A DNA stretch of 9,257 nucleotides, taken from contig JACMIO010000162.1 of NCBI GenBank assembly GCA_014381105.1, forward strand, positions 1 through 9,257. Reading direction: 5' to 3'. This document shows, piece after piece, positions 6,160-9,257 of this stretch; the first letter of the stretch is position 1; each line of letters starts with the position of its first letter. The translations under genes and the position numbers were made by a program. This DNA is from a bacterium. Lineage in GTDB: Archaea > Thermoproteota > Nitrososphaeria > Nitrososphaerales > Nitrososphaeraceae. The notes beneath the pieces were generated by a model, which searched no databases, had not been told where the DNA came from, and saw only the letters and a program-made list of their open reading frames with translations.

Positions 6160-6213
6160 GATAGATCAATAGAACTAATCTATCCTTTTTTGTTTTGTAT
6201 TTGTTACTTTTTC
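6160..6213 (+). terminator. Hairpin plus long T-rich tract after the phasin-like gene
   Basis: GATAGAT (6160-6166) and ATCTATC (6178-6184) form a perfect 7-bp stem with an 11-nt loop, 9 nt after the TAA. It is followed by CTTTTTTGTTTTGTATTTG and further T runs to 6213. The stem is AT-rich and weak; the T-tract alone would be enough in archaea. Confidence 0.6.
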
Positions 6214-6233
6214 TAAAGATGTTTGAATGGTAT

Positions 6234-6341
6234 TAGTAAGCTAGCCTCAATAGAAGTAAGCTCTATTCCTTACTACGAACTATAGCCTCGGATGTCTAAT
6301 TATCATGCATGGAGATAAGTGACGGCCTATACAGTAGTAAG
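6234..6341. promoter_or_regulatory. Repeat-rich candidate operator region of the cyclase-receiver gene
   Basis: AGTAAG occurs at 6235-6240, 6255-6260 and 6336-6341 on the plus strand and at 6269-6274 on the minus strand. The first two are extended to AGTAAGCT and lie exactly 20 bp apart, two helical turns. The first plus copy and the minus copy extend to TAGTAAG/CTTACTA, an inverted pair. TAGCCTC is repeated at 6242-6248 and 6283-6289; the second copy adjoins the TATA-like ACTATAG (6279-6285), which is about 27 nt before ATG 6309. The pattern looks like binding sites around a promoter. The binding protein is unknown. Confidence 0.4.
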
Positions 6342-7499
6342 ATACATGTCACTAGGATGTCTCCACTACGTCACTGCAGTATCGGAAGACGAGAAGATGA
6401 ATATAAGGATCCTGGAGATATCAAGAAAAACGAAGTTATTTTTTCAAACAAGTCAGAATGCTACTGCATCTCAATGATAGACATAGTTGGTTCTACACAA
6501 ATCACATCAAAACTATACAACTCGGGGAAGATTAAGAAATTTTATACAGTCTTTATCAACGAAATTGCCGATATTGTAAAGCTCCATGGCGGAAAAATAT
6601 TAAAAACAGTCGGCGATGGTGTGATATTCTTCTTTCCTAAAACCTCAGCTGTAGACAATATAGACGGATTCAGACAGGCATTGGAATGTTTGCTTAACAT
6701 GGTATCATCTCGTCATATTGTAAATGCTAAACTTCATAAAGAATTCCTTCCAGATATCTCATATAGAATTAGTGCGGATTATGGTAAATTGGAAGTTGCG
6801 ATGTCAGGTGAAATATCCAGTTCTTACGACCTCTTTGGACCTACCATAAACTTTTGTGCTAAAATTAATAAAAAAGCACCACCAAATGGGATAGCCATAG
6901 GTGCCGATTTGTGGAGAATCGTAAATTCATTTCCAAAACTTGCCAAACGATATCACTTTCAGGAAATAAAAGAACTGTCTTGGAAAGAGAACAAGTATTC
7001 ATACCCTGTATATATCCTAAAATCCGCTACAGAACGATATATCGCCAGAAAGCCGATATTGTCATCCAGAAATGATTCAATGTATGAACCTGGATCTACA
7101 CCCAAAGTCCTAACAATATTGCTGATAGATGATGATCCATCTATCTCCTATTTATTTACTCAATATCTAAGATCAGCAGGAATGGTTGTAGATTCATATA
7201 CTGATCCTGAGAAGGCCCTTACTCATTTCATAGAATCAGATTATAGACATTATGATCTGGTAATTACAGATATTCGAATGACTCATCTGAATGGGTTTGA
7301 ATTATACCAGCAATTAAAAAGTCTTGATCCAAATCTCCAGATAATATTTGTTACTGCACTTGATATTGCTCAAGAAATTACTACGTTATTACCAGAGGTA
7401 AAGCTAACCCAATTCCTTATCAAACCAGTAAACTCAAATGTTCTAATTAGTAGCGTCAAACAACATGCAAAGAGGCATATCGAGGGAGAATTATCATAA
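6309..7499 (+). CDS. Class III nucleotidyl cyclase fused to a C-terminal response-regulator receiver domain
   Basis: A 396-aa soluble protein. Residues about 50-240 are a class III adenylate/guanylate cyclase domain: SMIDIVGST with metal Asp D58, LKTVGDG with K99 (adenine-binding Lys position) and second metal Asp D103, then YD174LFGPTIN181FCAK185. D174 fits ATP preference. N181 is conserved, but the transition-state Arg four residues later is Lys (K185). Residues 268-388 are an intact receiver: D275/D276, phosphoacceptor D321 in LVITDIRM, T349 and K372-P. The expected reaction is ATP to cAMP plus pyrophosphate in the cytosol, controlled by phosphorylation of D321; this is inferred. The catalytic-then-receiver order is the reverse of the common one. 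The kinase gene follows after 29 nt. The first 45 residues look unstructured; ATG 6309 fits a TATA-like box 27 nt upstream, and ATG 6357 (M17) is possible. Confidence 0.88.
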   Translation: MEISDGLYSSKIHVTRMSPLRHCSIGRREDEYKDPGDIKKNEVIFSNKSECYCISMIDIVGSTQITSKLYNSGKIKKFYTVFINEIADIVKLHGGKILKTVGDGVIFFFPKTSAVDNIDGFRQALECLLNMVSSRHIVNAKLHKEFLPDISYRISADYGKLEVAMSGEISSSYDLFGPTINFCAKINKKAPPNGIAIGADLWRIVNSFPKLAKRYHFQEIKELSWKENKYSYPVYILKSATERYIARKPILSSRNDSMYEPGSTPKVLTILLIDDDPSISYLFTQYLRSAGMVVDSYTDPEKALTHFIESDYRHYDLVITDIRMTHLNGFELYQQLKSLDPNLQIIFVTALDIAQEITTLLPEVKLTQFLIKPVNSNVLISSVKQHAKRHIEGELS

Positions 7500-7510
7500 C
7501 CATTGAACAA

Positions 7511-7519
7511 GGAAGGTGG
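7511..7519 (+). promoter_or_regulatory. Shine-Dalgarno-like site that sets the kinase start
   Basis: GGAAGGTGG (continuing ATA) resembles the archaeal GGAGGTGAT consensus and lies 9 nt before TTG 7529. It is the only strong ribosome site in the short gap after the cyclase gene, and it supports TTG 7529 and translation from a shared mRNA. Confidence 0.5.
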
Positions 7520-7528
7520 ATACAAAAG

Positions 7529-9257
7529 TTGGCCCCCGCAACACAGGTTATCTTTGGAAAGAGAAACGCCATTAATACCGAATTGGGAATTTTCAAAAGA
7601 GCAAACAAGGGGATTGACACTTGCATGACCTATACTAGACCTTCGCTTGCAGTCTCCATAAAACAAATAAGAGATGCATTTTTGTCGGCCAAGAGAAGAG
7701 GTGTGAGGCTTAGATATATCACTGAAATCAATCATCAGAACTTTGAAGACTGTAAGGTGTTACTAGGTATAGTAGATGAGCTAAGACATCTAGATGGTGT
7801 AAAGACTAACTTTATGATAAGTGAGATGGAATATTTAGCACCGTTAATTCAAGAAAAAAGTGAAGCCATTGCGTTGGAGCATATTTACAGTGACACGGCT
7901 CAAATTGTAGAACATGGACGTTGTATATTTGATACTCTATGGAGTAAATCAATCTCAGCTGAAGAAAGAATAAGACAATTACAGGAGGATGCAATACCTC
8001 AAGAGACAAGGATATTGGACAATCAAGATGAAATAATTAAGCAGATGATTCATTTGTCTGAAATCTCTTCAGGCTTGTCAGTTGTATCAAATCATGGAGG
8101 ACTGCAATTAACTTACAACAGCTTTTTGCAACAATGCAAAAATGTCCTTGAAAAACAGAAAAGGGGAGAAGGGGAAGGAATTAGATGGATTATGGGGATT
8201 GAAAAAGATAGTGTCAAACTGGTCAAGAAGTTTCTTAAACTAGGAGTAAAAATAAGACATGTAAAGAATCTAGCCCCTATCAATTTTGCAGTTAGTAAAA
8301 GTGGACTTGTCGCCACTGTAGAAGAGATGAAAAGAGGCGGAATGATCCAAAATCTTCTTACCAGTAACGAAAGATCTTATATAAAACATTTTACTTCCAT
8401 GTTTGAGCAGTTATGGAAAGAAGGAGTCGATGCACGTTATAGAATTAAAGATATAGAAGAAAAGGTTGGCATTGCAGAAATAGAAATTATTCGGAACCCC
8501 GTTGATTCAATTGCTCGCGGCTGGGACATGGTAAGATCAGCTCGAAAAGAGATTGATGTTTTATTTTCCTCTTCTAATGCCTTAAAGAGGCAAATTACTA
8601 TGGGAGCATTGGCACTCTTGAAAAATGCATCAGAAAAGCAGAAGGTAAAGATTAGAATGTTACTTCCGTCTTCTGATAAGTCAGAAGAGCTAATCGAGCA
8701 AACAAAATTTAATGTTCCTAAAATTAATATTAGAACCATAAGTGCAAGTCTTGAAACAAAGATCTCTATACTTGTAGTAGATTCTAGACAATGTCTTATT
8801 TTAGAGTTAAAGGATGATAAACAAAATTCATCGTATGAAGCGGTAGGATTATCCACATACTCAATCAGCCCTACTATAATCTCATCTTATCTAGCTGTAT
8901 TCGAAAGTTTTTGGAGACAGGCGGAGCTTTTTGAAAAGATGAAAGAAGTCGAATTGTTGGAAAAGGATTTTGTCAATATTGCTGCACATGAATTGCGAAA
9001 TCCCATTCAGCCAATTATTGGCTTTTCAGAATTGCTTTATTCTAAGATTGACAATCAAGAACATAGACGGTTACTTGATGAGGTCATATTGAATGCAAAG
9101 AGACTTGAGAGACTTGCACGATTAATGTTAGATGTAACCCGGATCGAGAACAATTCGTTGGTTCTAACAAGAGAAGTAGTTGATGCAAGTAGGATCTTGA
9201 AAGATATAGTCGATAGTTATAATCACAAATTAGAAGAAAAAAACGCAGAGATTAACA
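7529..9257 (+). CDS. Cytosolic histidine kinase with a repeated N-terminal sensor (3' end outside window)
   Basis: The frame is open from 7529 to the window edge (576 codons seen). The protein begins MAPATQVIFGKRNAINTELG if TTG is read as Met. No membrane helix or signal peptide. Residues 1-150, about 170-310 and 315-470 appear to be three copies of one sensor unit. Each contains a helix and a K-x-x-G/Q-V-K/R-hydrophobic-R strand (RRGVRLRYITE, LGVKIRHVKN, KQKVKIRMLLP) and ends in F-x-x-L/F-W (W138, W296, W462). The build recalls soluble kinases that I know from Nitrososphaeria. A short coiled linker leads to the phosphoacceptor box FVNIAAHELRNPIQPIIG with H487, followed by the second dimerisation helix (VILNAKRLERLARLMLDVTR). 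The ATP-binding domain must lie beyond the edge. It is downstream of the cyclase-receiver gene with a 29-nt gap, so it is the likely phosphodonor for that receiver. ATG 7625 is a less likely start because it would cut the first unit. Minus-strand frames here are shadows. Confidence 0.85.
   Translation, partial: MAPATQVIFGKRNAINTELGIFKRANKGIDTCMTYTRPSLAVSIKQIRDAFLSAKRRGVRLRYITEINHQNFEDCKVLLGIVDELRHLDGVKTNFMISEMEYLAPLIQEKSEAIALEHIYSDTAQIVEHGRCIFDTLWSKSISAEERIRQLQEDAIPQETRILDNQDEIIKQMIHLSEISSGLSVVSNHGGLQLTYNSFLQQCKNVLEKQKRGEGEGIRWIMGIEKDSVKLVKKFLKLGVKIRHVKNLAPINFAVSKSGLVATVEEMKRGGMIQNLLTSNERSYIKHFTSMFEQLWKEGVDARYRIKDIEEKVGIAEIEIIRNPVDSIARGWDMVRSARKEIDVLFSSSNALKRQITMGALALLKNASEKQKVKIRMLLPSSDKSEELIEQTKFNVPKINIRTISASLETKISILVVDSRQCLILELKDDKQNSSYEAVGLSTYSISPTIISSYLAVFESFWRQAELFEKMKEVELLEKDFVNIAAHELRNPIQPIIGFSELLYSKIDNQEHRRLLDEVILNAKRLERLARLMLDVTRIENNSLVLTREVVDASRILKDIVDSYNHKLEEKNAEIN

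Noticed and set aside
6155..6308. A further small gene between the phasin-like and cyclase genes
   Set aside because: Only terminator and repeat sequence are visible; no frame has a start signal and useful length.
8437..8856. 139-aa minus-strand frame and the other minus-strand frames between 7370 and 8316
   Set aside because: All lie antisense to the kinase, whose frame has recognisable domain motifs.

Overview
The window looks like chromosomal DNA from an ammonia-oxidising archaeon of the Nitrososphaeria (Thaumarchaeota). It is most likely a soil lineage such as Nitrososphaera or Candidatus Nitrosocosmicus. The grounds are: AT-rich DNA; archaeal TATA-like boxes about 27 nt upstream of start codons with almost no leader; T-rich terminators; and several proteins that resemble families I know mainly from these genomes (a cytosolic histidine kinase with an unusual N-terminal sensor, a cyclase-receiver fusion, a small CxxC-x4-CxH protein, a phasin-like helical protein). 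No rRNA, tRNA, CRISPR array, transposase or att site is visible. The genus is inference; no marker gene is present.

Layout. 42-431 (-) is a small Zn-finger-like protein. It is divergent from a plus-strand pair of small genes: 644-946 (YodL-like end) and a Zn-ribbon protein at 1074-1403, whose frame continues upstream to 957 through one TAA. Convergent to these is 1516-3687 (-), a 723-aa fusion of an eight-helix membrane sensor, a ninth helix and a complete extracytoplasmic branched-chain-amino-acid-type periplasmic binding domain. Then come 3839-4489 (-, DUF1326) and 4563-5363 (-, DUF2182), a classical partner pair that probably handles metal, possibly copper. A promoter region separates them from 5618-6151 (+), a helical phasin-like protein that ends in a hairpin plus T-tract terminator. 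A repeat-rich regulatory region precedes 6309-7499 (+), a class III nucleotidyl cyclase fused to a C-terminal receiver domain. This is followed 29 nt later, behind a Shine-Dalgarno-like sequence, by a soluble histidine kinase (7529 to the window edge, incomplete).

How the genes may work together. The clearest functional unit is the last pair: a cytosolic kinase next to a cyclase carrying an intact receiver, suggesting phosphorelay-controlled cyclic-nucleotide synthesis. DUF2182 and DUF1326 form a second unit. The membrane/binding-protein fusion has no transporter genes beside it and looks like a ligand sensor rather than an importer. The candidates for something undescribed are this reversed 'Venus-flytrap plus multi-helix' architecture, the cyclase-receiver/kinase operon with a Lys in place of the transition-state Arg, and a possible unannotated micro-gene at 3770-3869. 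No gap between genes exceeds 300 bases; the larger gaps (432-643, 5364-5617) hold only promoter-like sequence.
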